NCBI GenBank assembly: GCA_013397935.1
Contig: VZRN01005622.1
Coordinates: 4,156,349-4,220,348 of the forward strand
Direction: 5' to 3'
Length of the DNA: 64,000 nucleotides
Origin: Dasyornis broadbenti
Taxonomy: Eukaryota; Chordata; Aves; Passeriformes; Dasyornithidae
Positions 1-11,590 of the stretch are shown in pieces. The position numbers were made by a program, and so were the translations under genes. Each line of letters opens with the position of its first letter. The stretch's first letter is position 1. Under the pieces are notes generated by a model, which saw only the letters and a list, made by a program, of their open reading frames with translations, made no database searches and was not told where the DNA came from.

Positions 1-3000
1 ATAAACAAGTAGTATAGGTTATTATTGCATAAAATCATTTGCTGTCCATACACTGACTTGCACTTTAAAGTGAAGTTAAATATGTTCTTTCTAATTTCTT
101 TCCTTCAAGAAATAAAAATCTCTTCCTTTGAATAATTTTTGAGAAAATTCAGCACAAAATTCAAACATCTGTGTCCGTTTTCTTTTTGACAGTACAGCCT
201 TAAGCCTATGGAATTCACAAATGGCATTTTTTTGACCTTGATTCTACTCACTTTGTGGAGATGAAAATCATTGCTCTACATTTTGGGGCTTTTTATTTTG
301 GTTTTGTTCTGAGGGCTTGTTTTAACTGTGATAATCACAATAATTACAAAAGAAGGAGGATTTATGTAGAAAGTTTCTCTTTAAAAGTCAAGCATGACGG
401 CAGGAATCTTAATTGGCCCTTCAGTCTGTGCACGTTAGATAGACATTGAAAAGAGAATCTTAATCCCCTAACATTTTTTTGGGAACATTGAGATCTATTC
501 TTTCCAAGATGGATGCAGGACTCTACGTGGCTCTGGAAACTGGTAATGCAACACCAAGTCTATTATTACCCAATTCACAGCCTCACATTCAGACATGGTG
601 ATGACTGAAAGTCATTACCATCTGACAACTGCTCCATAAATTTGCGTCAAAGGCAATGATGATTCCAGTCTGGTTTGTTAAGGGCATCTGTCCTCTTAAT
701 AAAATCATCTCTGCTATTGGTTTCGATTTCCAAGACTAAACAGGCATAGAAAACAACCATTCAGGAAAAGACAGACCCAGGGGTGCAGCAGGGTTGTGCA
801 AATAAATACACACAGCCCTAGCTCCTCCCGGGAGCTTTCTGGAATCCTTAATTGATTCCTAGACCTCAGCCACTCTGGAACGATAAGCAAACTACAGACA
901 GCTTGCTTGGCTGTTTTCCTTGAGAGAATCCATGATATTTCCTCACAAATATAAAGATGTTGCATTCAATCACTGAGGTTGGAATGGGGATCTGTCTCTC
1001 CCAAAAGCAATAATTTTCTGATATAGAACTTAAACATTTTCTGAAGCTCGTGAAGCTCAATCCCACATTCCCACTGTTGCAGTTTAATGTTTATAGGATT
1101 GCATCTTCAGTGGGAGACAGTGATTAGCTCCCTGTTTCAGAGGAAAACAAGACATCTGGCAAGCTGTCAAAGCCATATCTTTTAGTACATGTCCTATGTT
1201 CTTTTGTTCTCAAAATAAACAGCATAAATGTGATGAATGTATAGATGTGAGCTTATAAATAAGTGGTTCAAGCCTTCTTTCATGCAGCCATCTTAAAGAT
1301 ACGAAATTCAGGAATTTAGACCAGCTTGTTTCCATACCTGGAAAATTATCTGGTTTTATTTCATTTTCCACTAATAGGAACAAAAAAATAAGCTTTTTTT
1401 TTTTTTTCTATTACTCATAGTGTGTGAAAATTTGTGGGTATTTCATAAATTAAACTAATTTTGTTTTGCAAAAGACAGGAAGGATTTTTATTGTAAACTC
1501 AGGTTTGATTTTTTTTTTTTTTTTTCTCTTGCACTGCATTTCCAAGTGAGATTAAACCTCTCATAACACAAACCATTTGTATTCAAAAGTAATTTCATGG
1601 AGCAGCTACAGGCCAGTGACTATTCAGCATTTCTTTGAAAAGGCCTGACAGGTGTACAGGTGGTGGTTGCCCTGTTAAGTTTCATCTTCTTAAGTTGGTT
1701 TCTCTCCTGGTGTAAACCAATGTCACTCCATGAAATTCAAAGGATATGTTTGAATTTAGTTACAGGTGCATTGTATTGGAATAGCACATTCCTGTGCATT
1801 CCAGGTATATTCAGACAGTGTCATCAAAAGCTGAGGCAAGACCTAAATATGAAAGTTGCAGTCCAGCTTCTTCTTAAGTGAGGAAGAAAATGGTAAACGT
1901 AGAATTCAAAAATATGCTTTGTGGATTTGGGTTGCCTAAGTGTGAGTGTAGTAAAACTGAAATTTTAGATTTCATTTTCCTTGCCCTTCTCACCTTACAT
2001 CCCCATTTTCCTGTTGCCATGCAGACAAACATCGTCAGTTATGTTTAGGATGCCTGTTTATAGGGCTTTCTTTCAACCCAATCAAGGAATTGATTTGGGC
2101 GAATAAAAAAGGCAGTCAGGGAAGGTTTTTTTTTTTTTTCATTTTTAAGAGAGAACTCTAATCAGAGCTGTAGCACAGAGCAGAAAATGATTGTGACAGC
2201 GTAGTAGAAAGCAAAGTGCACCATGAGACAGGGGAAGGAATAGTTTAAGATGCCATTGCCACCAAACACTTTGCACTTGAAGCAATATCTTTAGAGGAGT
2301 TCCCGTAAACATGTGAGTATTGCTGCGTGTTTGTTCAACAAGATGCTAACAGCTGCCTGCCAAAGACTCCAACAAGTGTAAAAGGGAAAGAGAAGTGGGT
2401 TTACTTATCAGGGATTCAAATTAAGTGGGGAAAACTGGGTTGATAGCAGCTGTATGTCCTTACTTAGAAACCAGCTACATGAATTTTAGAGATGCTGTTT
2501 CTAAGCTTCAATGTGCAAGTGAAGAAATTTGACTCATAACCTGACATGAAATAAAAAGCAAAGCATATGAGAAAGTAGCAGACCAGAGGGATGAGTTTTG
2601 CTGGCTGTTACCTTGATACTTTTTTTGGCAGGTGATAAAGGTTAAAGGATAAAGGATTTTAAGCAGCCAAGAGGGTGCACAAGTGAACCAGGGTCAATAC
2701 CACAGGAGGAAATAAAAGGCATGCTCTGCCCCAAAGTCTAACACATAAAATTGAATAAGCTGTCAGCTTTATGTAATTTTTACTCTAGGGTGGAAATTAG
2801 TAGTTACCTTAGCAACACTTAGCATCACTGGAGACATACCAGAGCTAACTGATTTACAGAGATGCATTTACCTTGACAATGTATTAAGTAACCTTTCTGA
2901 ATGTTTTACTGTGTTTTTATGACGAACAAGGCACATTGCAACCAAGAAAAATGTTTTTTCCAGATTTCAAAACACTACATGCTGGCCAGACCCTTACCTG

Positions 3001-5880
3001 GCATAAATCTAAGACTTCATTTGGCAAGGAAGTAATGTTGATTTATTGCAGTGGAAGAACCAGCTCATCATTTTGAGCAGCGCCATGGTTTATTACCAGT
3101 CACTCTTTTAACTTGTCAGCTCTGAGAGGGTTTGATTTTGTAATATCATGGCCATGAAAATGAGAATGGTTAACAACCGTCGATGCTGCCAGATCTACTG
3201 GGGTAATTGAAGTGTGTCTTTACCTCTAAATTCAGGGTTGGCTTAGATTCCCTTCTGTCACAGAATGCTTCAAATATTAAGAACACAACAAAGAAGTCAT
3301 TACTGAAAGCAGAGCTTTTTATCAGGAAAGTTCTGAATTTGGTCCTATGATACTGCATGGTTCATATTACACGCTAGTTGAATTATTTAATCCAATAATG
3401 CTGTCACCCATCTGAGCTTCCTTATACACATGCCACACAGCCATCTTCAAAAGATACATTAAAGTATATTGAATCTTATTTTAAATACTCCAAGCAAGAG
3501 TCAGCCTGCTGTCTTCCAGACTAATTTATGAGCTCTCAATACATGGAAACTGCTCCTTATTTGGATGCTGAACTTACTGAATGTTTAGCTTCTTCAGCTC
3601 ATGTATTGTGAGTGAATTCTGATACTGCAGATTTTCAGGTTACTTTAAAGTAAAGTACGCTACATACTCTGGGAAGTTTTAACATTATTTTTCTCCATAG
3701 TAAACAAAACAGATAGAATTTATGGCATGATTCTCTGAGATATTTTGGGGATCTTCTTAGAACTCTGCTAAAGTCTCTCTTTGAAGCACAAGCACTGAGT
3801 GGTGGTACGTGTAATCCTTCTACCACCTGTAGATACCTTGTCCGCAGAGGCAAAAACACATTCCTAATTTTGTTTCACTTTTTTATGCCTCCCAGGTCTA
3901 CAGCTTATTGGGTGCAAGGAAGCTAGGTATTGATTTTCATTTTGTTTCTCCAGTTATATATTCTTTTTCCACCTGGACGCCTTGTCCTGTCAATTTTGAG
4001 AACTTGTTCTTTTGGCCAGGACTTCCAGGTGTGTGTCAGCCAATTCTAAATGGAAGGTTTCAGCCATCATATGGGAGTGGGATATGAGGTACGTGCAGGA
4101 AGCCACAGCAGTTACCACAGTACAGAAATCGGAGGCATTCACCAGGGGAACACACTGTGCATAATAAAAGAAGATGCAGAGTAACCCCATGGCTAAAATG
4201 TGAAATCTGTGTATATAACACAAAGATTTAAGCCCCACTTTTAAATAATGGTACGCTGTGAGATTTCCAATGTACTGGGCAATTCCCAAACAATACATGT
4301 ATGCTGCAGTTTTCTGGCAAATTCTGAATTAACCAATAACTAATTAATTTACCTGCCCTCTTCTGCCCTACAGGGTAAAATCTTCATTCCTCATTACTAA
4401 GTGGATTTCCTCGTGTTTTTCCATATTAATACCCAATGTTGTTTTGACAACATCTCAATCAGTAAATTTGTACCTTTCTGTAGCAGATTTTATTTTTTTT
4501 ATTTTTTTAATTATTGTTTCTTACTATACTGGAACGTTCATGCTATCTACAGGCATCACTAGGCATCACATAGAGTGCTGATAAAATTACTCATTAATTT
4601 TGGATGATAGATTTATCTTTACTGGACTTTGCCAATAGTTCATTTACACTTTGTAACCAATTACGAATTTTAGAGATCTGCCAGTTATTCAACTCTTACT
4701 CCACCTATTGTGCCTTGCTAATTTCTTGTTGAAAATCTTGCCAAGACGAAAGTAGAAACAAGGTAAACTCTTTTAAGAAACGTGGGTATATTCCATTGAT
4801 GGCCTTGCCTTACAAACTAGGCGTGTGATCCTGCCCAGAAAGAGATAACAGTCCTGCATCTTTTAATAAGACCTACATGTCACAAAACTTTCTGGTTTTG
4901 ATACCATAGACTGAGTGAATTTGCTTTTACTTGTGTGTAATGTTTGAATCAAGACAGTGTTTGTTTACTACCCCCAGCTATATCCTTATCTTACCTTTTC
5001 TGTCAAAATTTGACCTTGACTTTTAAAATCCTTTAACACTTTCTCAGATTGTTTCAGCCAAGGCCCTTTGTTTGCAGGGATGAACTCTCCAGTTGAAAAT
5101 ATCCATTTCAGTCAGGTTAAAACACAATATTTTTAAAAGGTTATAAATTCTGATACTGAATCATATTCTCTCATTATATTAATAATTTTCTTTTTTTTTC
5201 CCATCCCTATATTGAACTTTCTGTTCTTGCTATAACATTTTGTTACATGCAGAAGCATCCTCTTGCTTTGTACGAAGTATGATTGTAATTGTCAGCTGTA
5301 TATTTATTTAGTTATTTATTTACTACTTCTGATTTTTCTGTCTATGGTTGGTAATGGCCTGTTTTCACATCAAATGTTTTTTCTCTTCCTACTATACAAT
5401 ATATATTTTTTTTTCTTTCTTTCCTGTTGGTTACAGATTTAATTTCTGATTGGATTTAGTTTTTTTTGCCTAGGGCTGTAAACTCACTTATTATCTTCTA
5501 AAATTAAATGCTTAAAATTAACTTTATGTTTCTATACCAAAATCATGTGAAATATATTTTAAAACAAATGGATTAATTTGTAGCTAATATTTATCAAACA
5601 CAAAGATTGACCGAATATTAAGCATCTGTATTTTCAGTGGGAATTAGAGGTTTTAACTAATTAGTTATGATTATGAGAAGTATGTTAGTAATTTCTGGGG
5701 TTTGCATATTGTTTGGTTTTTACCTGCCTGTTATTTTTGTCCATGATCTTATCAGTTTATTTTGCATATGCTGTTACCATTTGAGATTAAATCAGTGTTT
5801 GCTTAGCTTTTACTTATTATTTTTAATAATTGTGAATAGATAAGTGAGGTCCCTGGTCCTGTATGAAATTTTTGTGATTT
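1..5880. other. AT-rich non-coding DNA, no gene seen
   Basis: No repeat family or gene is recognised here. There are T homopolymers at about 1394-1407, 1509-1525 and 2126-2139, and an AU-rich-element-like run of overlapping ATTTA motifs at about 5297-5320. The longest open frame is 102 codons on the minus strand (3990-4298). It is hydrophobic, but I recognise no family in it. The stretch could be intron or intergenic DNA. Confidence 0.6.
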
Positions 5881-5895
5881 GTGTTTTCTCAACAG

Positions 5896-6003
5896 ATGCT
5901 GAAAAGGTTACCTATGGTACAGCATAACCCTGGAGAAATTGTGGGAACCAGTGAATATCCATTGCCTTTGTTAGCTAAATATATGGAAGACAAGAATATT
6001 TAA
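5896..6003 (+). other. Possible terminal-exon or pseudogene fragment (35 codons)
   Basis: A pyrimidine-rich run ending in CAACAG (to 5895) looks like a splice acceptor. It is followed at once by an open frame starting ATG at 5896 and ending TAA at 6003. The predicted peptide begins MLKRLPMVQHNPGEIVG and ends in YMEDKNI. The composition is protein-like (mixed charged and aliphatic residues, no low complexity), but 35 codons can easily occur by chance and I recognise no family. No upstream exon can be linked to it. Alternatives are a chance ORF or an old retrocopy fragment. Confidence 0.15.
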
Positions 6004-6113
6004 ATATGCTTTCTTGGGAGCTGGCTCCTGGCACTAGAGACCTGTCCTGTATTCCTTCCATCCTCATGAGCTATTTGAAGCCTTTGTGAAATGCAGATTA
6101 ATTCCTGAATTGG

Positions 6114-6398
6114 TTATTGTACCACAGAAACCCCCATGAGTGAGATGCGAGTTTGTGGCTCTCCTTTAGGTTGCAACTTTCTCTCTTCTGGGCAAGTGCA
6201 ATCATGCTCTTCACCACTCATTTCCAGTTCAGATTCATCCTGGTGAGTATTACTCTCGTACCCTTCGTGTTTTCTACCGGGAAAAGGAACTGGGGATGCA
6301 GGACTGGGTACGTCATTGCTCGAACCAGATCTTAATGAAGGCCACCTATTTGTTTTTATTTCATTAAATTTAGTGTGCAGCAGTCTAAACAGCTGCAC
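6114..6398 (-). other. Possible coding or pseudogene fragment, serine/proline- and glutamate-rich
   Basis: A 94-codon minus-strand frame. After a doubtful N-terminal part it reads like the cytoplasmic or disordered tail of a protein: a Ser/Pro segment (SGSSNDVPSPASPVPFPG), then an acidic segment (ESELEMSGEEHD), then a short basic stretch and a stop. The DNA at about 6250-6340 keeps five CpGs in an otherwise CpG-poor area, which fits exonic or recently exonic sequence. A possible acceptor AG lies just before position 6345 on the minus strand, but its upstream tract is purine-rich and therefore weak. I do not recognise the family. It could be a terminal exon, a pseudogene fragment or chance. 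Confidence 0.22.
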
Positions 6399-6399
6399 A

Positions 6400-7900
6400 G
6401 AGAGCAGAAGCTCCCCTTAACTGTAATATTTCAGCTGCAGAATCAGTCCTCAAGGTGCACAGCTGAAGACAGTGCTCTTGAGCCGTGGTCCAACCTCTTG
6501 CAGCACCAAACCTCCTTACAGAACAGGTGGGTGCCTGGACACTGACTCTTAGGTTTCCATTTCTTGAGTTACTAAAATATTCTCTTCGCTTACAAAACAG
6601 CTGCCGTGCATTAGAGGCGTCAGGAGTTAAGGAATTGCTTCCTAAAACCACAATGAACTTGCAAGCAAATGTTGTGGGGGGGAAAAGGGTTCAGTTTAAG
6701 TGAGAGATGAAACATATTTTTAATTGCTTTGAGAGCTGCAAAAATGTCTAGAGAATAGATGATCCTGTGGATTCTAGTGCATCTAGCCCTGCAGTGTTGC
6801 AAGGGCACAACACATACCCGTGAAATAAGGCAGATCATGGGTAAAATAGAAATGTATAACTGCTCTAGAGGAAAAAAATAAAAAAAAAAAAAAAGAAGAA
6901 ACTAGAAATACGTTTTTTGACTTGTAAATACATGGATAACAGTAACAGTGCTGCCTCTAAAAACAAAAGTTAAAATCAACTCCTTAGGTGCAAAGGAAGA
7001 AAAGCAAACACTTTTTGCATACATTTTTGGATCCTGTGGATTTATCCCATAACAGTTCCCTTGGAATGACTTCTTTCTTGATAGGAGGAACTAATTTTTA
7101 TGTACAGGAGCAGTGCCTGAAGAAATCATTAGGGCAATGAATATTTCAGAAAGAGCATGGGGAGCACTTCGGGGAGAAAGGCATATCAGCAGGAAACCTG
7201 TTCTGAGGAAGTTTATGGCATTTTAAATCATTTCCTGGCCTCTTTTTTGCATGTTAGAAGATCGTTATATTGGCAACATATTCATCACAATTTTGAAAGC
7301 TGGATTTCTCCCTGCTACAAGGGGAGAGGGTCAACAACAGCTATGTAAAGAATGTATTGTATTTCTTAACTTATTTGCTGCAATAGTGCTTGGATTCTAG
7401 TTTTTTTGTTTGTTGGGTTTGTTTTGTTTTGGTTTGATTTTTTTGATGGGAGTTATGAATGGCCAAAGAATCGGCATGAAAAGCTAGCTCTTGTCAATCC
7501 ACAGATGTGTGGGGTGAGAATGTCATACCGAATACAACGAGAGGTGGAAGTTTGTGTCTTGCTGCTGAATCCATGCTTGTCCCCTTTGCTTTTGGAAAGA
7601 ACACTGGCTGGTCCTCTGATTTCCCACAGAAGTGAAACGAGCTGCTGTCACCAGAACAAACCTGGGCATTGTCTCTGTGCAAGGCAGGGGCTCAGAGTTC
7701 CATGCTGGGGTGGTAATGAAGATGGTTAAAGGAAGGAGGAAATATCCAAAGTAATTCTAAACCTGCTGGAATATCTTGGTAGGATTCTGGATAAACCATT
7801 GAGACTCAAGTCTTGTAAAAAGTTACCGCTGGCTGTTGCCATTTGGGGAAGAATTGACGAACCTTCTTCACACTGAAACGTTTTCACAAGGGGTGAGTGG
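6400..7900. other. Non-coding DNA, no gene seen
   Basis: Moderate GC between 6420 and 6660, then AT-rich DNA with an A-rich tract at about 6870-6895. The 107-codon frame at 7406-7729 overlaps an opposite-strand frame of similar length and shows no recognisable domain. I recognise no repeat family. Confidence 0.5.
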
Positions 7901-7902
7901 AT

Positions 7903-8690
7903 CTTGGTTGGCTGCCATACACCCATCCAAGTTCATTCTCACTCTGCCTGCTCAGAAGAACAGGGGAAGAAAATAAAAAGAGAAATGCTTTTGCGCTTAG
8001 GTAAAGACAGGGAGATCTCTTGCTAATTACTGATACAGGAAAAACAGACTTGACATTAATTAATTAATGAGGAAATTAGTTAATGGTAAAAATTAATTTA
8101 TTGCTAATTAAATTAGAATTGGATAGTGAGAAACAAAGACAACAGCTAAAGCACCTTTCTTTCATGCCATCCCTTTCTCCCAGGCTCAGCCTCAGTCCTT
8201 CATGCCCTACTCTGTCTCCCCCATTCCAAGGAGGTTGGAGGGTTGTGGTCAATCCATAACAGCTCCTTTGTGCTGTTTCTTTCTGTTAAAATCACCTACC
8301 CCCTGCTCCAGCATGGGCCCTTCCCATGGTCTGCAGCCCTTAAGGATAAACCTGCTCCAGTGTGGGCTCTTGCTGGGCCACGCTATTTTCGGGAAATATC
8401 CCTCACTCCAGCATGGGTCTCCCATTGGCTGCAGGGTGAATATCTATCTATTCCAGCATTACCTCTCCAAGGGCTGCAGAGGAAGCTCTGCTCCAGCATC
8501 TGAAGCACTTCCTCCCCCTCTTCTCACATCTATTTTTCTTCCCTTTGTCTACTGTGCTCTGCCTTTCCTCAGCTAAGTTTTCCTTGAGACACCACCAGCT
8601 TTGCTGTATCCCATGGTAGGTCAATTGTGGAGCCACACAGGGCAGCCCCTGACCTCTGCTGCAGCTGAGGGTTGCTGTCTTTTACAAAAC
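7903..8690 (-). mobile_element. ERVL-type LTR, minus orientation, near complete (copy A)
   Basis: A long terminal repeat of an avian class III (ERVL-like) endogenous retrovirus, recognised by comparison with the other copies in this window and with the remembered family layout. Its minus-strand 3' portion, at 7950-8110, matches the 3' portion of the plus-strand copy at 38.8-38.95 kb, including the 'cagggagatct' block and a polyadenylation-signal position (TTTATT on + near 8096). Its middle at 8240-8480 matches the copy at 25.24-25.5 kb, including the repeated CTCCAGCATGGG-type motif that recurs about every 60-100 bases in this family. No internal retroviral genes and no clear target-site duplication are seen. 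It abuts a second LTR at about 8690. Confidence 0.72.
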
Positions 8691-8888
8691 TGTTCCATGG
8701 CTGGATGGGATGGAGTTAATTTTCTCCATAGCAGCCTGTGTGATGTTTTCCTTACAAAACTGTCTTTTGCTCAACCTACAAGTTTTCAGCATTTGTTCTT
8801 TGATTCTTTCCCCCATCCCTCTAGAGATGTGGGAATGAGTGAGTGACTGGTTTCAGGCTTAGCTGCTGGCCAGGATCAACCCAGCACA
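8691..8888 (+). mobile_element. LTR of a second endogenous retrovirus family, internally deleted
   Basis: The left end carries the conserved start of a common avian LTR family (GGATGGGATGGAGTTAATTT at about 8703-8722, then a CATAGCAGC block). The right end carries the matching family terminus, with a CCCCCATCCC block, a GAGTGAGTGACTGG block and a final CCAGCACA. The usual U3/R middle of several hundred bases is missing, so 5' and 3' pieces are joined at about 8740-8755. Orientation is opposite to the LTR it abuts. No retroviral coding sequence is present. Confidence 0.6.
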
Positions 8889-9104
8889 AAGTCAGGATTT
8901 TGCCCAACAGGTAGCCTCAGGAAGACAGCAGCTCACAGCTTCTGCAGAGCTGGAAACCTCTGCTTCATGTATAGATAATATATTTGTCACAGCTCAAGGC
9001 AGCTTGTGTCACAGATCAGGAGCTCCACAGCAGAAGGAACCTCTCATTACAGGGGAGGGGGACAGGAACCGTCTTGAGATGAAACCTCGCTAAAAAGGTT
9101 TTAA
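8889..9104. other. Unassigned spacer between LTR and CR1
   Basis: About 215 bases of mixed composition with a GGGGAGGGGGA run at about 9053. It is not recognised as part of either neighbouring element. It may be a more worn part of the same CR1 or host DNA. Confidence 0.4.
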
Positions 9105-10130
9105 AACAAATTTAAAAAGTGAATAGGAATAAATTGCCAGGGCCAGATGCCATTCACCCATGAATATGAAGCTGGTGAACTGCAAACTGTGGTTTGCAAT
9201 ATATTCTTTGTATCATCCTCAGTACCTGAGGAAAGAAAGTGGTAAGTATGACAGAAACTTCTAAAAAGAACTCCAGAGCAATCCTAGTTAATATAAACAA
9301 GTAAATCAGATTTCCATGAGAATAAAATTGGTAGGAGCTGTAAAATAAAGAGAATTAATTAGCGGATCCATGAATAAATATGATGCAGCAAATGAAAGTC
9401 AATAGGCTTTTGCAAGGGGAAGTGATTTTTCCCGCTATGTGACAGACACAGGTGATACAGTCAGTGTCATTTACCTGGTTATGTAAATTAGCCCTGAAAC
9501 ACAGGGCTTCCTGAAAAACAGGAAATTATCATTAGGAGGTGTCTTTGTTGGATGATAAATCATTAGAGGTTAGGTTTTATAATGGAAATTCATTATCGAT
9601 GAGGCCTCAGGTCCTCTGCTTGGGACTTACAGTGTTTAATATGCAAGCATATTTTCACCTTGGAGAAAGGGATGAATTGGTAAATTAAACATGGTGATAC
9701 CAAGCAGGCTGTAAAAATGCTTTGTGTGCTGAACAGTTAGATAGCACAGGGTCAGGCAGGAGATATTCTCATTTTTGAGTATGTTTCTTTACACGTATGC
9801 ATATACGCATGTATTTGCAGCTCTGATGAACTCTAAATAAGCTATCACACCGGACAGACCCGTGTTACTGTGAAGATCTGAGTTTTCTGAGGAGTCAAAA
9901 ATCCTCACCACTCTGTATATTTCTAGCACAGAAAGAGTTTGAAAGTTGTGACATTGCATTTACCCCATCTCAGAAAAGAGCATTAGAGCTCAAAACTGCA
10001 TGTGGAGACCAGGAAGGCCAATAAAGCTTCCACACGAGAAAAGATTAAAAAGACAAGGATTACTTATCATGGAAAACAAGTGGCTGAAGTAGAGTTATGG
10101 CCTAAAAATGGATTAATGGGGGGGAAAAAT
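9105..10130 (+). mobile_element. Old CR1 LINE, ORF2 reverse-transcriptase region to near the 3' end, heavily decayed
   Basis: The stretch keeps, in the right order, several landmarks of CR1 ORF2 as remembered from turtle and bird consensus sequences: a GCCAGGGCCAGATGCCATTC block at about 9138 (encoding the SPGPDGI-type motif), a 'gaactgcaaactgtgg' block, a 'ctccagag...caatcc' block, a 'gtcaatagg-ttttgcaagggga' block at about 9397-9420 and a 'caggtgatacagt' block at about 9450. Near 10041, 'aaaagattaaaaagac' corresponds to a block close to the end of ORF2. All frames are broken by stops and indels, so it encodes nothing. The divergence points to an old insertion, much older than the CR1 3' ends elsewhere in the window. 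Confidence 0.55.
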
Positions 10131-10215
10131 GTTTAGGTGTCAATACTTAGTTGTTAAACAAGGAAGTAGGGGACATCTGTTGAAGAACTGGAAAATAAGA
10201 TTAAAGTAAGTGATA

Positions 10216-10310
10216 TTTTTTTTTTTTTTTTTTTTTTTTGAATTGAAATTTTGGGGAACCTTTTCAAAGATTNNNNNNNNNNNNNNNTTTTTTCCTGAAT
10301 GTAAATTGTG
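10216..10310. other. Short assembly gap (15 N) in a poly-T context with duplicated flanks
   Basis: Ns occupy 10273-10287. A 24-base T run (10216-10239) precedes a 33-base segment starting at 10240 and ending at 10272. After the gap, another T run leads into a second 33-base segment starting at about 10296 that matches the first at about 26 of 33 positions. The gap therefore probably sits in a falsely duplicated homopolymer region. Confidence 0.7.
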
Positions 10311-11590
10311 GTGAACATTGTCATAGATTTCTGTGCATGTTTGCATAAAAATGAGATCAAAAGGACAAGGACACTGACAAGTGTTAAACTTTGGGGATCT
10401 GCATTTATCTGTTGTCTTGGAAAATTTGTATGTTTCAGTCTGCCAGATCTGACTAAGTGATTCAGCATAAGGATCATAAGGGTCAATTTAATGTTGTTTT
10501 AACTAAACATTTCTTCCTAGTCAGTAATTTTACAGTCCCTGGCATGATGAAGAAATTTAGCCTTTTCACATTAATTGGTTCTTTCTGTTTAACTTCCATT
10601 ATTTTAGTGCAAATAACCAACCACACACTGGAACTGTTCCTACGTTCATGACAAACTTAGTGGAGAGTCATAGCGGAAGGGAAGCAAATTCCCAGATTAA
10701 CTAAGAGATGCCTTTCCAACAAAAAATTACTTCACTTTGAAAACAGAAAAAAAAAAAAAATTAGTAGTGCAAAAGTCTGTGCTCTTAGTATTTACTGAAT
10801 GTTAGATCAACAAGCACTTGTTAATCAGCACCAGAATAGGTGGTCACAGAGGCTAAATTTGTCCTGTTTGCATGTCTCCAGATTGCTAGTTGGGAAGGCT
10901 GGGATATGGGAAAGTATATTTTGCAATTTCCTTAAACTGTAATAATCTCTGAGAGAGAGATGAGAAATGGAAGGCTTGTCTTGAAACATTCTGCTGTGGT
11001 GTGTGTATAATGCTAATGATATCTAATATTAATAATATATATGTACTATATATTACTTTGCTACAGCATATATATATTTTAAAAAAGACAATTTGCTTTA
11101 CCTAGTGGTATGTGCATGTACTGATCTTGGAAGGAAAAACTGGAAGAGAAAGGGTGAATGCTTCCAAGTTAATATAGAAAAGGACAGGATTTCTCACCTG
11201 CAGGAAGGGATAAAGGCCAAGGTTTGCTAAAGGAGTAACCTAAAGAGGAGCTCCCTAGGCTGTAATTAGGCATCTGTCTGCTTTGTTGTGGTGCAAGGCA
11301 CCTACAACAAATCATGTGGAGAGGCTGGTTGCTCATCACACTTCAAGGCAAAAAGGTGCCTAAATATGACCTTTTGTAACCCAGCTTAAGAAATTTATAT
11401 TTAAGATTCTTAAATGATGCAACAACCTTTGTAAAAAATTTCTAGAAATGTTTGGTTTTAGTGGTATGTCTCATGATTTTCACTGGGAAAAAAAAAGTTA
11501 TATTTTGAAACACCTGAAAATTACTGAAAAATCTCATTTGTAAAATTGTCATGTTCTCTTTTTCTCTTTTCTGCCTTAGAATCACATCTC
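10290..11590. other. AT-rich non-coding DNA, no gene seen
   Basis: Contains an A run at about 10748-10761 and AT-alternating DNA at about 11030-11075. I recognise no gene or repeat family. Confidence 0.5.

Noticed and set aside
3990..4298. 102-codon hydrophobic minus-strand frame resembling a multi-pass membrane protein
   Set aside because: No recognisable family, no splice context and no CpG or codon signal. Hydrophobic runs are expected from T-rich codons.
8202..8576. 124-codon plus-strand frame (and an 86-codon overlapping one)
   Set aside because: Antisense reading of the ERVL-type LTR copy A; repeat-derived peptide.
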